A stretch of DNA of 64,000 nucleotides. Origin: Pseudomonas arsenicoxydans (GTDB lineage Bacteria; Pseudomonadota; Gammaproteobacteria; Pseudomonadales; Pseudomonadaceae). The notes under the pieces are model-generated. The model worked only from the letters and a program-made list of their open reading frames with translations, was not told the origin of the DNA and did no database searches. The position numbers and the translations under genes are program-made. Below are positions 40,335 through 49,591 of this stretch, in pieces; position 1 is the stretch's first letter, and the number at the start of each line of letters is the position of its first letter. The stretch covers positions 1,993,001 to 2,057,000 of the forward strand of contig NZ_LT629705.1 in assembly GCF_900103875.1 (NCBI RefSeq), read 5' to 3'.

Positions 40335-40475
40335 AGGCCCAAGCTTAGCGTTCAAATGTGACCCTAAGGAATAAAGTCTGTCGCGAAAGAAAAAAAGTCT
40401 GGCGAGATTTCGAGTGCTTCTGCGAGAACGCTAGCCATTCGCTATACAGCGCTCTGTGGGCCATCACACTGGAAT

Positions 40476-40493
40476 TGTTGATTTTTATCAACA
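40476..40493. other. Small A/T-rich palindrome
   Basis: TGTTGAT TTTT ATCAACA, a 7-bp perfect inverted repeat in the 290-bp gap between DUF1780 and the small orphan gene. It could be an operator; there is nothing else clear in this gap. Confidence 0.35.
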
Positions 40494-40623
40494 GATCTCC
40501 GAATGACTGAGGACACGATTCCAACTAAGCCATGACGCAATTTAATAGTTTGCTCACCTGCAGCTAATGCAGAAGGGGAAGGATGACCCGGCTCATGATT
40601 TTTGTATTTTCGGAGCATCTTCA

Positions 40624-40872
40624 ATGAAAATTTTTATTGAAAAAGACCCCGCACTGAATCGGTGGTGGGTTCACATGGATGTGTGGGTTGCAAGTTTTTG
40701 CAGTCTTGATGGTGCGGAATCTTTTGTCGAGCGATTGAACTCGCGAATCAATGCGCCGCACGCCCTCTACATGATTGGAGGTTCCTCTCTGTTACCACAG
40801 AACGATCTGAAACAGTCCAGCGCTGAATCAACACGATGTACTCCGCCCCTTAAGAAGTGTTCTCACGCCTGA
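40624..40872 (+). CDS. Small hypothetical protein
   Basis: 82 residues beginning MKIFIEKDPALNRWWVHMDV, with a tryptophan-rich N-terminal half and a low-complexity Ser/Lys tail. It has no signal peptide or membrane segment. It is less GC-rich at its start than the neighbouring genes and borders the accessory block. I chose the ATG at 40624, since the in-frame extension upstream has atypical composition. I do not recognise the family. Confidence 0.5.
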   Translation: MKIFIEKDPALNRWWVHMDVWVASFCSLDGAESFVERLNSRINAPHALYMIGGSSLLPQNDLKQSSAESTRCTPPLKKCSHA

Positions 40873-41044
40873 TACACAATTCATCTCGAGGGAGTGAAGA
40901 AAACAAACGCGCTGCCCCAGTTATGTCTATAGCTAATGTTGTCAGTTAATTGATTCAGGGTTTTGAGACGGCCAGCTTATTAACTTTCCTCAGCAAATCG
41001 CCGGACACAAGGGTCAATCCGTTGAGCAGATCAAGGAGTTTCCG

Positions 41045-42385
41045 ATGGCCGACTCAAGCAAAAAAATGAGCCTCATGGGGCTCACCACACTGGTGACGGT
41101 GAACATGATGGGTTCGGGCATCATCATGTTGCCAACGAGCATGGCCCAGCTCGGGGCCGTTTCGCTTCTGTCGTGGATCGTTACCGCCATCGGTTCCATG
41201 GCCATCGCCTACTGTTTTTCCCAGTGCGGCATCTACTGTCCACGTTCCGGCGGGTTGTCAGCCTACACCGAAGAAGCCCATGCCAAATCGGGGTTCTTCC
41301 TTTGCTCGTACCTGTACTTTCTCTCGCTGGCCATCGCCAACGTCGCGGTCGCTATCTCCGCAGTCGGGTACATGACATCGTTCTTGCCCTGGTTGGGTAG
41401 CGGGGCCATCCCGTTGTTCATCGGTACGGTCGGCCTGCTTTGGTTGACCACCGTGGCGAATTTCGGCGGCCCCGGCGTCACCGGCAAGATTGGTGCAATT
41501 ACCGTGTGGGGTGTGATCATCCCGGTGGCCGGTTTGAGCATCATTGGCTGGTTCTGGTTCAAGCCCGAACTGCTGATTGCCGCCTGGAACCCGAACAACC
41601 TGCCCATCTCCGAAGCCATCGGCAAGGCAATTCCCCTGACCCTGTGGGCATTCCTTGGCATGGAGTCGGCGGCGCAAGCGTCTGATGCCGTGGAAGATCC
41701 CAAGCGCACCGTGCCGCTGGCCTGTCTGTTCGGCACGCTGGGTGCGGCAGTCATCTATGTGCTGTCGACGACGGTCATTCAGGGTGTCATTCCAAACGCA
41801 GAGCTGGCCAATTCGACGGCGCCTTTTGCGCTTGTCTATGCACACATGTTCAATCCGTTGGTCGGTCACATCATCATGGCGCTGGCGGTGATGGCCTGTG
41901 TGGGGTCGTTGCTGGGTTGGCAGTTCACCTTGGCACAAACAGCCAAAATGACGGCTGATCAGGGCATGTTTCCCAGATTCTTCAGCAAAGTAACCTCACT
42001 CGATGCCCCCATCGTCGGCATGCTCGTCTGCGGTGTGCTTCAAACGCTGATGGCATTGTCGACCATCTCGCCCAATGCCAGTGCCCAGTTCGGAAAACTC
42101 GTCAGCCTGGCGGCGGTGACCAACCTGATCCCCTACGTGACGGCGGCTACCGGGTTGCTGGTCATGATGTACAAGGCCCGCGTCAGCGCCGGGGTCTTCA
42201 TGCGCAACACCATGCTCTTGCTGATCGCCGTGGCCTATTCTTTGTACGCACTGTTTGCCTGCGGCAAAGACGCAGTATTCGGCGGAGCCCTTGTCCTTGT
42301 GTTCGGATACCTGCTCTATGGCTTCCTCGCCAAGCGCACTGTCGAGGCGCCTTCAACCGTTCAAGTCAGGATCGACAATCCTTAG
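41045..42385 (+). CDS. potE: PotE-like putrescine/ornithine antiporter (APC family)
   Basis: 446 residues with 12 membrane segments. It matches E. coli PotE closely, including the start region VNMMGSGIIMLPTSMAQ, TVANFGG, SITVWGVIIPV-like ITVWGVIIPVAGL and LTLWAFLGMES. PotE exchanges putrescine for ornithine across the inner membrane. AAGGAG lies six bases before the ATG. Ornithine decarboxylase, the usual partner, is absent nearby. A solute-binding protein gene follows after 48 bp. The exact substrate pair is inferred from similarity only. Confidence 0.88.
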   Translation: MADSSKKMSLMGLTTLVTVNMMGSGIIMLPTSMAQLGAVSLLSWIVTAIGSMAIAYCFSQCGIYCPRSGGLSAYTEEAHAKSGFFLCSYLYFLSLAIANVAVAISAVGYMTSFLPWLGSGAIPLFIGTVGLLWLTTVANFGGPGVTGKIGAITVWGVIIPVAGLSIIGWFWFKPELLIAAWNPNNLPISEAIGKAIPLTLWAFLGMESAAQASDAVEDPKRTVPLACLFGTLGAAVIYVLSTTVIQGVIPNAELANSTAPFALVYAHMFNPLVGHIIMALAVMACVGSLLGWQFTLAQTAKMTADQGMFPRFFSKVTSLDAPIVGMLVCGVLQTLMALSTISPNASAQFGKLVSLAAVTNLIPYVTAATGLLVMMYKARVSAGVFMRNTMLLLIAVAYSLYALFACGKDAVFGGALVLVFGYLLYGFLAKRTVEAPSTVQVRIDNP

Positions 42386-42433
42386 TCGTTGTTTTCAGTC
42401 ATGCACAGTCATCTGAATTCGGGGAACCGGGAC

Positions 42434-43339
42434 ATGAACGTAAAACTTATCAAAGCCACCCACCTCTTCTTCGTTGGCTTGCTCGGGCTGATGCCGTTGT
42501 TGGCTGGTGCCAATACCCTTGAGCGGGTGCGGGCGAGCAACACTTTCACCCTCGGTTACTTGTCGGACTTCGCACCTTTCAGCGTCCAGGCTGGCGATAA
42601 AGCTACGGGTTATGCCATCGACCTTTGTCTGAAAATCGCCGATAAGGTCAAGGCTGAGTTGGGTTTGCAGGAGCTGCAAGTTCGTTTTCAGGCTGTCCCT
42701 GACTCAGAGAAGATGAGTGCCGTCAGTTCAGGCAAAGTTGACATCCTTTGCACACCGACGCCGCCCACCCTGCAAGGGCGAAAAATCGTAAGTTTCTCGG
42801 TGCCGATCTACACCGCCGGCCTTTCTGCCGTGGTGCGCCAGGATGCATCGGAGCCGTTGCTCAATGCGCTCAACGGCAAAGTCGCTCATACCGGGCCGAC
42901 CTGGCGCGCAACGGTCAATCATGGGCTGTCCAACCAAACCTACGCGGCCATAGCTGGCGGAGTCACTGAAGCGTGGATTCGCCAGAAAATGCAGTTGCTC
43001 GGTGTGGTGGCAACGCTCGTCACGGTTCAGAACGCTGACGCAGGTATGAAGTTGGTCGCCGAGGGTAAAGCCGATGCGTTTTTTGCTGAACGCATGATGC
43101 TCAAAAATCTCCTTTCCACCCATTACTCAGCTGCGAAACTGATATTGCTGGATCGCATTTTCGAGTACGCGCCGACGTCAATGGCGGTGGATCGCAACGA
43201 TGAAGACTTCCGCTTGCTGGTCGACACGGCGCTGAGTGAAATGTACCGCTCGGGTGAAATCGAACAGGGCTATGACAAATACTTGGGGGGCATCGGCGAT
43301 CTGGGCAAGAAGCTATTCAAAATTTATGCGCTTCCGTAG
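42434..43339 (+). CDS. Periplasmic solute-binding protein (SBP family 3)
   Basis: 301 residues. The signal peptide ends near LLAGA/NTLER. The mature part is an SBP_bac_3 domain: TFTLGYLSDFAPFS, ATGYAIDLCLKIADKVK, VDILCTPTPPTLQGR, and a C-terminal segment EMYRSGEIEQGYDKY. It resembles polar-amino-acid-binding proteins of ABC transporters. A GGGGAACCGGG site precedes the ATG I chose. No permease or ATPase is present, so it is an orphan that may work with potE or with a transporter elsewhere. Confidence 0.85.
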   Translation: MNVKLIKATHLFFVGLLGLMPLLAGANTLERVRASNTFTLGYLSDFAPFSVQAGDKATGYAIDLCLKIADKVKAELGLQELQVRFQAVPDSEKMSAVSSGKVDILCTPTPPTLQGRKIVSFSVPIYTAGLSAVVRQDASEPLLNALNGKVAHTGPTWRATVNHGLSNQTYAAIAGGVTEAWIRQKMQLLGVVATLVTVQNADAGMKLVAEGKADAFFAERMMLKNLLSTHYSAAKLILLDRIFEYAPTSMAVDRNDEDFRLLVDTALSEMYRSGEIEQGYDKYLGGIGDLGKKLFKIYALP

Positions 43340-43437
43340 TCGATTAATGAACGGGCACGGTGATCACGGGCGTCTGATGTGCGGCTCCAAGCAATCACAT
43401 CAAGCCTGCGAGGCAATGGCTGCACACTGGATCGGCT

Positions 43438-44859
43438 TCATAAGTCCTCTTCTCTAAGCGCTTTGATACGCCCCGATTTTTCTGCGGCGATCAATGACGC
43501 ATGGTCTTTCGCATTCTGATCCGCATAACTCATGGCAAATTTGCCAATGGCCAGATCGAAGGTGTCCGATTTTCCCAAATAGCCACTAATGAGTGCTGAG
43601 TCACCGGATTTGGCATGGGCTCGGGCCAGGGTGAGGCCGCACAACTCGGCGTACAACTTCATTTGATCAACCGATGCGCCCTCGATAGGGGCGGACATTT
43701 TCATGTCCCTCAACTGGCGCACGAAAAAATGCCGGCCATTTTTCCCCTGCGCCCAGCCCAGGAAGATATCGCTGGCGGACTGCATTAGCCGTTGCCCGGT
43801 AACAACGCGCTGACCTTGATTTTCGAAGTCGCTTTTGCCGGCAAAGGGTGCCAATACCGAAGGACTGGCTTCCTTGAATTGCAGAAGCAGCGGGTGGTTT
43901 TCCGCGGAAAAAAACAGGCCGACGAAACAATGGGTGCCGACGCTGCCGATCCCGACGGCCTTGACGACAAAGTCTTCGAGCCGGTAGCGATCCAGGAGCA
44001 CGCGCCGTTCGAGGGGGAGTGATAATCGATAGTCCTGCAGTGCCATGTTCACACGTTGTTCGAAGTCACGTTGATAAACATGAAACAGTATCGGCGGCTG
44101 ATCGACCAACCGCCGACGCCCTGCCACTTCGTTGCTGATGGTCGGATAAAGGTAATCGCCGATGCGTGCTTTGGCTTTGGCGATCACCTGTTCTCTATTT
44201 TTTTTGATTTTGGCATTGGGGGCCATGTCGATGATCATTTGAGCATCGAGGCGGTCATACCAGACCTCCAACGGACTCATCTTCGAGAGTTTGCGCAGGC
44301 GCCTGCGGTAAGCACTGACACAATCGACCGCGATCGCCTGGGCATCTTTGTCGCTGAGCTGGAGATCGCGTGCAGCCACGGCAAAACTGATCGCCAAACG
44401 TTTGATATCCCACTCCCAAGGGGCAGGAAGCGTTTCGTCGAAATCGTTGATATCAAAAATCAGATTACGTTCGGGGGTTGCGAACAGTCCAAAGTTCAAG
44501 AGATGGCAATCTCCGCAGGCTTGTACCCGAACGCCCGTGGTCGGAGTCGTCGCCAGGTCATACGCCATGACCCCTGCAGACCCGCGCAGAAAGGTGAATG
44601 GGCTGCGTAGCATGCGCCCGAAGCGCACAGGAATCAGACTGGGCATTCGATATCTGTTCGACGTTTCCAGGATATCAATCGGGTCGCGGTGTTTGCGTGT
44701 CGGCTTCCAGACGGCGTGAAGTGCATGTGGACAGGTCTTGGATAAACGCTCACCTGCGTCCAGGCGTTCCTTGCGTGAGCGGAAGAATGCTTCGTCATCC
44801 CACATTCCCTTGATGTTCTTAACCGCCTCTTTGGCAGAACTCTTTTGGTTGTGAGACAT
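43438..44859 (-). CDS. DUF2252 family protein
   Basis: 473 residues, cytoplasmic. Family motifs are FLRGSAGVMAYDLA near residue 98, ACGDCHLLNFGLFATPERN, FDINDFDETLPAPWEWDIKRL and the C-terminal FVRQLRDMKMS. The fold relates to aminoglycoside-phosphotransferase/kinase-like proteins, but no substrate is known. GGAGCGGAT sits just before the ATG at 44859, favoured over an in-frame start six codons upstream. It lies 87 bp downstream of the efflux operon on the same strand, so read-through transcription is possible. Confidence 0.85.
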   Translation of the reverse strand: MSHNQKSSAKEAVKNIKGMWDDEAFFRSRKERLDAGERLSKTCPHALHAVWKPTRKHRDPIDILETSNRYRMPSLIPVRFGRMLRSPFTFLRGSAGVMAYDLATTPTTGVRVQACGDCHLLNFGLFATPERNLIFDINDFDETLPAPWEWDIKRLAISFAVAARDLQLSDKDAQAIAVDCVSAYRRRLRKLSKMSPLEVWYDRLDAQMIIDMAPNAKIKKNREQVIAKAKARIGDYLYPTISNEVAGRRRLVDQPPILFHVYQRDFEQRVNMALQDYRLSLPLERRVLLDRYRLEDFVVKAVGIGSVGTHCFVGLFFSAENHPLLLQFKEASPSVLAPFAGKSDFENQGQRVVTGQRLMQSASDIFLGWAQGKNGRHFFVRQLRDMKMSAPIEGASVDQMKLYAELCGLTLARAHAKSGDSALISGYLGKSDTFDLAIGKFAMSYADQNAKDHASLIAAEKSGRIKALREEDL

Positions 44860-44946
44860 ATCCGCTCCTTTGCTCAACGAAGTCGAATGCGTTTGGGCCG
44901 GGCCACGGTTTCAATAAGCTCATTGAGCAATCTACCGGTTGCCTGA

Positions 44947-46380
44947 TCACGGTTTCTGCTGGGCGGCGGTTGCCGTCAGACTGTCCGCCTGACTCACCCA
45001 GCCTCCGCCGGTTGCCTTGTACAGATCAATCATGTTGGTGAACACCGAGCCGCGGGTGCGGGTGTAGTACAGCTCTGCGTCAAACAGGCTGCGCTCGGCG
45101 TCCAGCACTTCGATGTAGCTGGTGTAGCCGTTTTCGTAGCGCTGCCGTGCGTAATGGGCATAAGTGCGCAGTGCGTCGACTTGCCTTGCCTGGTAATTCA
45201 TCTGCTCTTTGGATTTGCTCGACGCGACCAAGGCATTTTCAACGTCCCTGAACGCCGATTGAATTGCCTGCTGGTACGTCAACAGCGCTTGTTTCTGGAA
45301 GGCTTCAGCTTGTTGTACCTGGCCGGCGATGCCGCCGGCAGTGAAGATCGGCATGCTTGCCGCAACCCCGTATGACCAGGTGGAGGCCGGCCCGGTGAAC
45401 AGGTTCGACAGTTGGTTGCTGGCCGACCCTAGCAGCCCGGTCAGGGATATAGTCGGGAAATACTGGGCCTTTGCCGCGCCGATCTGCGCATTTGCCGAGA
45501 TAAGATTCAGCTCTGCCTGACGCAAATCAGGTCGCCGCTCAAGCAAGTCAGATGGTAAGCCGGCCGGCACCGTTGGCAGATTCAGTTGGGTCAGGTCGCG
45601 CCCGCGAATGATCGGCCCCGGGTTGCGCCCTAGTAGTACGGCCAGGGCGTTTTCCTGTTGCGCGACCAAGGGTTCGAATTGCGCAACAGACGCCCGGGTT
45701 CGCTCGTACTCGGATTGGTTTTGTGCCAATTCCATTTCAGAAATGGTGCCGGCACCAAAGCGTAGTTTGAATATTTCATAAGAATCGCCGCGCACCTTGG
45801 CGGTCGTGCGGGCGATCTCCAGCTCCCGGTCGAGATCGCGCAGCGTCACGTAACTCGACGCTACCGACGCCACCAGGCTCAATATGACGCTTCGACGGCC
45901 TTCTTCCGAAGCGAGCAGATCGGCACGGGCGGATTCGTCGAGGCGGCGCAAACGGCCCCAGATATCCAGTTCCCAGTTCACACTGAGAATGGCCTGATAG
46001 TTGTTGAACACCGGATCCACCGTTGGGTCCAGCGGCACCGGGCCGTTGTCTCGCTGCGATCGGTTCCGTTGCGCCTGGGTACCCAGCCCGACTTGTGGAA
46101 ACAACAGGGAACGGGTTTGCCCGTAACGGCCCTGGAACTCCTCCACTCGCGCGGCGGCAATCTTGATGTCTTTGTTTTCGAGCAACGCGATGCGGATCAG
46201 GTCATTCAGGACCGGGTCCTGGAACTGCTCCCACCACAACGTGTTCGACAGATTCTTTGCTTCCTTGTCCGCGTAACGGTAGGCCGCGGGGGTGTCGATT
46301 TTCGGGGGCTGATAGTCAGGCCCCACCATGCAACCCGCCAGGCACAGATACAGCAGCAGAGGGACGGTGGGCTTGCGCAT
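44947..46380 (-). CDS. Outer-membrane channel lipoprotein of RND efflux (OprM/NodT family)
   Basis: 477 residues. The lipobox is LCLAGC (Cys16 or 17), followed by MVGPDYQPP, the canonical OprM-type mature start. Two OEP repeats follow with the long helix-rich stretches typical of TolC-like channels; SVNWELDIWGRLRRLDESAR is a family signature. It forms the outer-membrane duct for the adjacent RND pump. I chose the ATG at 46380, just after the pump stop; the longer in-frame form would add 39 residues overlapping the pump gene. Confidence 0.93.
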   Translation of the reverse strand: MRKPTVPLLLYLCLAGCMVGPDYQPPKIDTPAAYRYADKEAKNLSNTLWWEQFQDPVLNDLIRIALLENKDIKIAAARVEEFQGRYGQTRSLLFPQVGLGTQAQRNRSQRDNGPVPLDPTVDPVFNNYQAILSVNWELDIWGRLRRLDESARADLLASEEGRRSVILSLVASVASSYVTLRDLDRELEIARTTAKVRGDSYEIFKLRFGAGTISEMELAQNQSEYERTRASVAQFEPLVAQQENALAVLLGRNPGPIIRGRDLTQLNLPTVPAGLPSDLLERRPDLRQAELNLISANAQIGAAKAQYFPTISLTGLLGSASNQLSNLFTGPASTWSYGVAASMPIFTAGGIAGQVQQAEAFQKQALLTYQQAIQSAFRDVENALVASSKSKEQMNYQARQVDALRTYAHYARQRYENGYTSYIEVLDAERSLFDAELYYTRTRGSVFTNMIDLYKATGGGWVSQADSLTATAAQQKP

Positions 46381-46381
46381 C

Positions 46382-49300
46382 TCAATCCCCCTCATGTCTG
46401 TTTTGCGCCGCACCATCGGGAATATGCGCAGCCTGCGGCGGTGCAGCCGGCCTGACAGTCTTTTGCTCGGCGTCCTTTTCCCCGAACATTCTTTCAATCA
46501 AGTAATAGAAGAGAGGGATGAAGAAGATCGCAATCACCGTCGCCGCCAGCATGCCGCCAATCACCCCGGTGCCGATGGAGTGACGGCTGTTCTCGGAGGC
46601 GCCGACAGCAATGGCCAGCGGAACGCAGCCGAGGATGAACGCCAGGGACGTCATCACGATAGGGCGCAGACGTTCCCTTGCGGCAGTCATGGCGGCGTCG
46701 TAGGCAGACATGCCGGTTTCCCGGTTCAGCACCGCAAACTCGAAAATCAGAATGGCGTTCTTCGCCGCCAGCGCCACCAGCATGGTCAAGCCGATCTGGA
46801 AGTAGACGTCGTTGCTCAAGCCCCGAATCAGGACGGCGAGCAACGCGCCGAACAATGCAAATGGCACCGCCAGCAGCACACCCACTGGCAGCGACCATTT
46901 TTCGTACTGCGCCGCGAGAATCAGGAACACCATCACCAGACCAAAAATGAACACCTGGGAGGAAGCACCGCCGCTCTTTTTCTCCTCGAACGCCTCGCCG
47001 CTCAAGGCCAGCGCGTAGTCGTTGGTCATGATTTGCGCGCTGACTTCTTCCAGGGCGTTGAGCGCCTGGCCGGAGCTGTAGCCGGGGGCCGGATTCGCCG
47101 TGAGTTTGACCGCCGGGAAGTTATTGAAACGGGTCAGCAGGTCGGGGCCGGTGACGTAACGGGTGGTCAGTAAGGCTTTGAGCGGCACCATGTCATGGTT
47201 TTTGCTGCGCACGAAGATCTCGCGCAGGTCCTCGGCCTTCAAACGATAAGCCGGTTCGGCCTGCAAGATTACCTGCCACAGGCGACTGAACTTGTTGAAT
47301 TGCGAAACGTACAGCGAGCCGAACATGGTCTGCATGGCGCTGTAGACATCTTCGACGGGGACCCCCAGGGATTCCGCTTTTTCGCGGTCGACGTCGACCA
47401 TCAGTTGGCGGGAAAACACGTTGAAGGTGGAGGTGATGGCGCCCAGTTCCGGACGCTCCTTGGCCTTCGCCACCAGATTAGCGACCATTTCCGCCAGTTG
47501 ATCGATGCTGGCGTCGCCCTTGCTCTGAATCCAGACCTCCATCCCGCCGGTGGTACCGAGGCCGGGAATCGACGGTGGGTTGACCGGCAGAATGATCCCG
47601 CCCTGAACCGTGGAAAACGCACGGGCGGCTTTCTGAATCACTGCCGGGGCGCTTTGTTCCTTGATGGTTTGCGAGTCCTTGTAGCGCCCTTCGAAATCCT
47701 TGAAGCCGACGAAAAACGCACCGGCATTGTTCTTGTTCTGGCCGTCGAGCAGGCTGTAGCCGTTAACAATCGCGACGCCTTCGACGGCGGCGTCGTTCAT
47801 GAAGAAGTCACTGGCCACTTTGCCCACGTCACCGGTGCGATCCAGGCTGGCGGCGTCGGGCATGATCACCGCGCCGAGCAAGTAGCCCTGATCTTCCGGT
47901 GGCAGAAACGCACTGGGAATGCGCTGCCCCATCAACAGGATCAGCACAATCATCCCGGCGAAGAGCAGCAACGCCAACACGAAGCGCTTGATCATGAATG
48001 CTACCGCGCTTGAGTAGCCATTGGTCATGCGCTCGAAGTTGCGTTCGAACCAGCGGAAAAATGCGTTCTTGTCGCCGTGCTGTGGTTTGAGTAGCAGGGC
48101 GGCCAGGGCGGGGGAGAGGGTCAGTGCGACCAGACCGGAAATCACCACGGAAATGGCGATGGTGATCGCGAACTGTTTGTACAGCTGGCCGGTGATACCG
48201 CCCATGAAGGCCACTGGAATGAACACCGCGCACAGCACCAGCACGATGGCCACCACGGGACCTGCCACTTCATCCATCGCCCGTTTCGCCGCGTCCTTGG
48301 GCGTCATCTTGTGCACATGCATGTTGCGTTCGACGTTTTCGATCACCACGATCGCGTCGTCCACCACGATACCGATCGCCAACACCATGCCGAACAGCGT
48401 CAGCATATTCACCGAAAACCCGAGGGCCGACATGCCGATGAACGTGCCGACAATAGACACCGGCACCGCCAGCACCGGAATGAGCGTGGCACGCAGGCTT
48501 TGCAGGAAGATGTAAACCACGATGACCACCAGCACCAGGGCTTCGAAGAAGGTGCGGATCACCTCGGTAATCGAAGCGCGGGTAAAGTCCGTGGTGTCCA
48601 TCACGATCTTGTATTCGATGCCCTCGGGAAACGTGGACTTCATATCTGACAAGGTTTTGGTCACTGCCGTGGAAACGTCGAGGGCGTTGGCACCGGGTTG
48701 CTGATACACGGCAATCAATGTCGCCGGCCGGCCCTGATAGGTGCTGCGCAGGGAATAGTCCTTTTGCCCCAGCTCGGCGCGTCCGACGTCCTTGAGCCGA
48801 ACGATGGCCGCGCCATTGTTGTTGGCCCGCAAGATAATGTTCTCGAATTCCGAAGGCTCGGTCAGACGTCCCTTGGTGGTCACGGCAAAAGACTGCTCGA
48901 CAGCTTGCCCCGTTGGCGACTGACCGACCCGGCCCACAGCGAACTGCTGGTTCTGATTGGCGACGGCTCTTTGCACGTCGGCGGCGGTGATGCCCAACTG
49001 GGCCATGCGGTCAGGCTTGAGCCAGATCCGCATGGCATAGTCGGGCGTGCCGAAGATGCTGGCCTGGTTCGCCCCCGGAATCCGCTTGATCGCATCGAGG
49101 ATATAGAGGTTGGCGTAGTTGGCGACGTAGGTGCTGTCGTAGCGGTCGCCGGCGGAGTACACGGCAAGCACCATCATGAACGCCGAGGATTTTTTCTGCA
49201 CCTGGATGCCCTGGCTCTGCACGGCGGAGGGCAACTGCGGCAAGGCCAGATTGACCCGGTTCTGCACATCGACCTGGGCCAGTGAAGGATCGGTGCCGAT

Positions 49301-49591
49301 CTCGAAGAAAACGTTGAGGGTCATGTTGCCCGTCGCCGAGCTCGACGAGTTCATGTAGATCATGTTGTCGGCGCCGTTGACCTGCTGCTCGATGGGCGCG
49401 GCCACGTTGTTGGCCACGACCTGTGCATCTGCGCCGGGGTACGTCGCTGCCACCGTAATCTGCGGAGGCGTGATGTCCGGGTACTGCGCAACGGGTAGTT
49501 TGAGCATGGCCACTGCACCGGCCAGGGTGATGATGATGGAGATCACCGAGGCGAAGATCGGCCGGTCGATGCAATAGTGGGAAATGCTCAT
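46382..49591 (-). CDS. RND efflux pump inner-membrane protein (HAE1 family)
   Basis: 1069 residues with 12 membrane segments, two large periplasmic loops, and the proton-relay aspartate pair in GIVVDDAIVVIENVER (TM4). It starts MSISHYCIDRPIFASVISI, as HAE1 pumps do. NPPSIPGLGTTGGMEVW is reminiscent of the MexF/BpeF branch. It drives drug or solvent export by proton antiport. The exact substrates cannot be assigned. It is the middle gene of the operon MFP-RND-OMF and overlaps the adaptor gene by 4 bp. Confidence 0.95.
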   Translation of the reverse strand: MSISHYCIDRPIFASVISIIITLAGAVAMLKLPVAQYPDITPPQITVAATYPGADAQVVANNVAAPIEQQVNGADNMIYMNSSSSATGNMTLNVFFEIGTDPSLAQVDVQNRVNLALPQLPSAVQSQGIQVQKKSSAFMMVLAVYSAGDRYDSTYVANYANLYILDAIKRIPGANQASIFGTPDYAMRIWLKPDRMAQLGITAADVQRAVANQNQQFAVGRVGQSPTGQAVEQSFAVTTKGRLTEPSEFENIILRANNNGAAIVRLKDVGRAELGQKDYSLRSTYQGRPATLIAVYQQPGANALDVSTAVTKTLSDMKSTFPEGIEYKIVMDTTDFTRASITEVIRTFFEALVLVVIVVYIFLQSLRATLIPVLAVPVSIVGTFIGMSALGFSVNMLTLFGMVLAIGIVVDDAIVVIENVERNMHVHKMTPKDAAKRAMDEVAGPVVAIVLVLCAVFIPVAFMGGITGQLYKQFAITIAISVVISGLVALTLSPALAALLLKPQHGDKNAFFRWFERNFERMTNGYSSAVAFMIKRFVLALLLFAGMIVLILLMGQRIPSAFLPPEDQGYLLGAVIMPDAASLDRTGDVGKVASDFFMNDAAVEGVAIVNGYSLLDGQNKNNAGAFFVGFKDFEGRYKDSQTIKEQSAPAVIQKAARAFSTVQGGIILPVNPPSIPGLGTTGGMEVWIQSKGDASIDQLAEMVANLVAKAKERPELGAITSTFNVFSRQLMVDVDREKAESLGVPVEDVYSAMQTMFGSLYVSQFNKFSRLWQVILQAEPAYRLKAEDLREIFVRSKNHDMVPLKALLTTRYVTGPDLLTRFNNFPAVKLTANPAPGYSSGQALNALEEVSAQIMTNDYALALSGEAFEEKKSGGASSQVFIFGLVMVFLILAAQYEKWSLPVGVLLAVPFALFGALLAVLIRGLSNDVYFQIGLTMLVALAAKNAILIFEFAVLNRETGMSAYDAAMTAARERLRPIVMTSLAFILGCVPLAIAVGASENSRHSIGTGVIGGMLAATVIAIFFIPLFYYLIERMFGEKDAEQKTVRPAAPPQAAHIPDGAAQNRHEGD

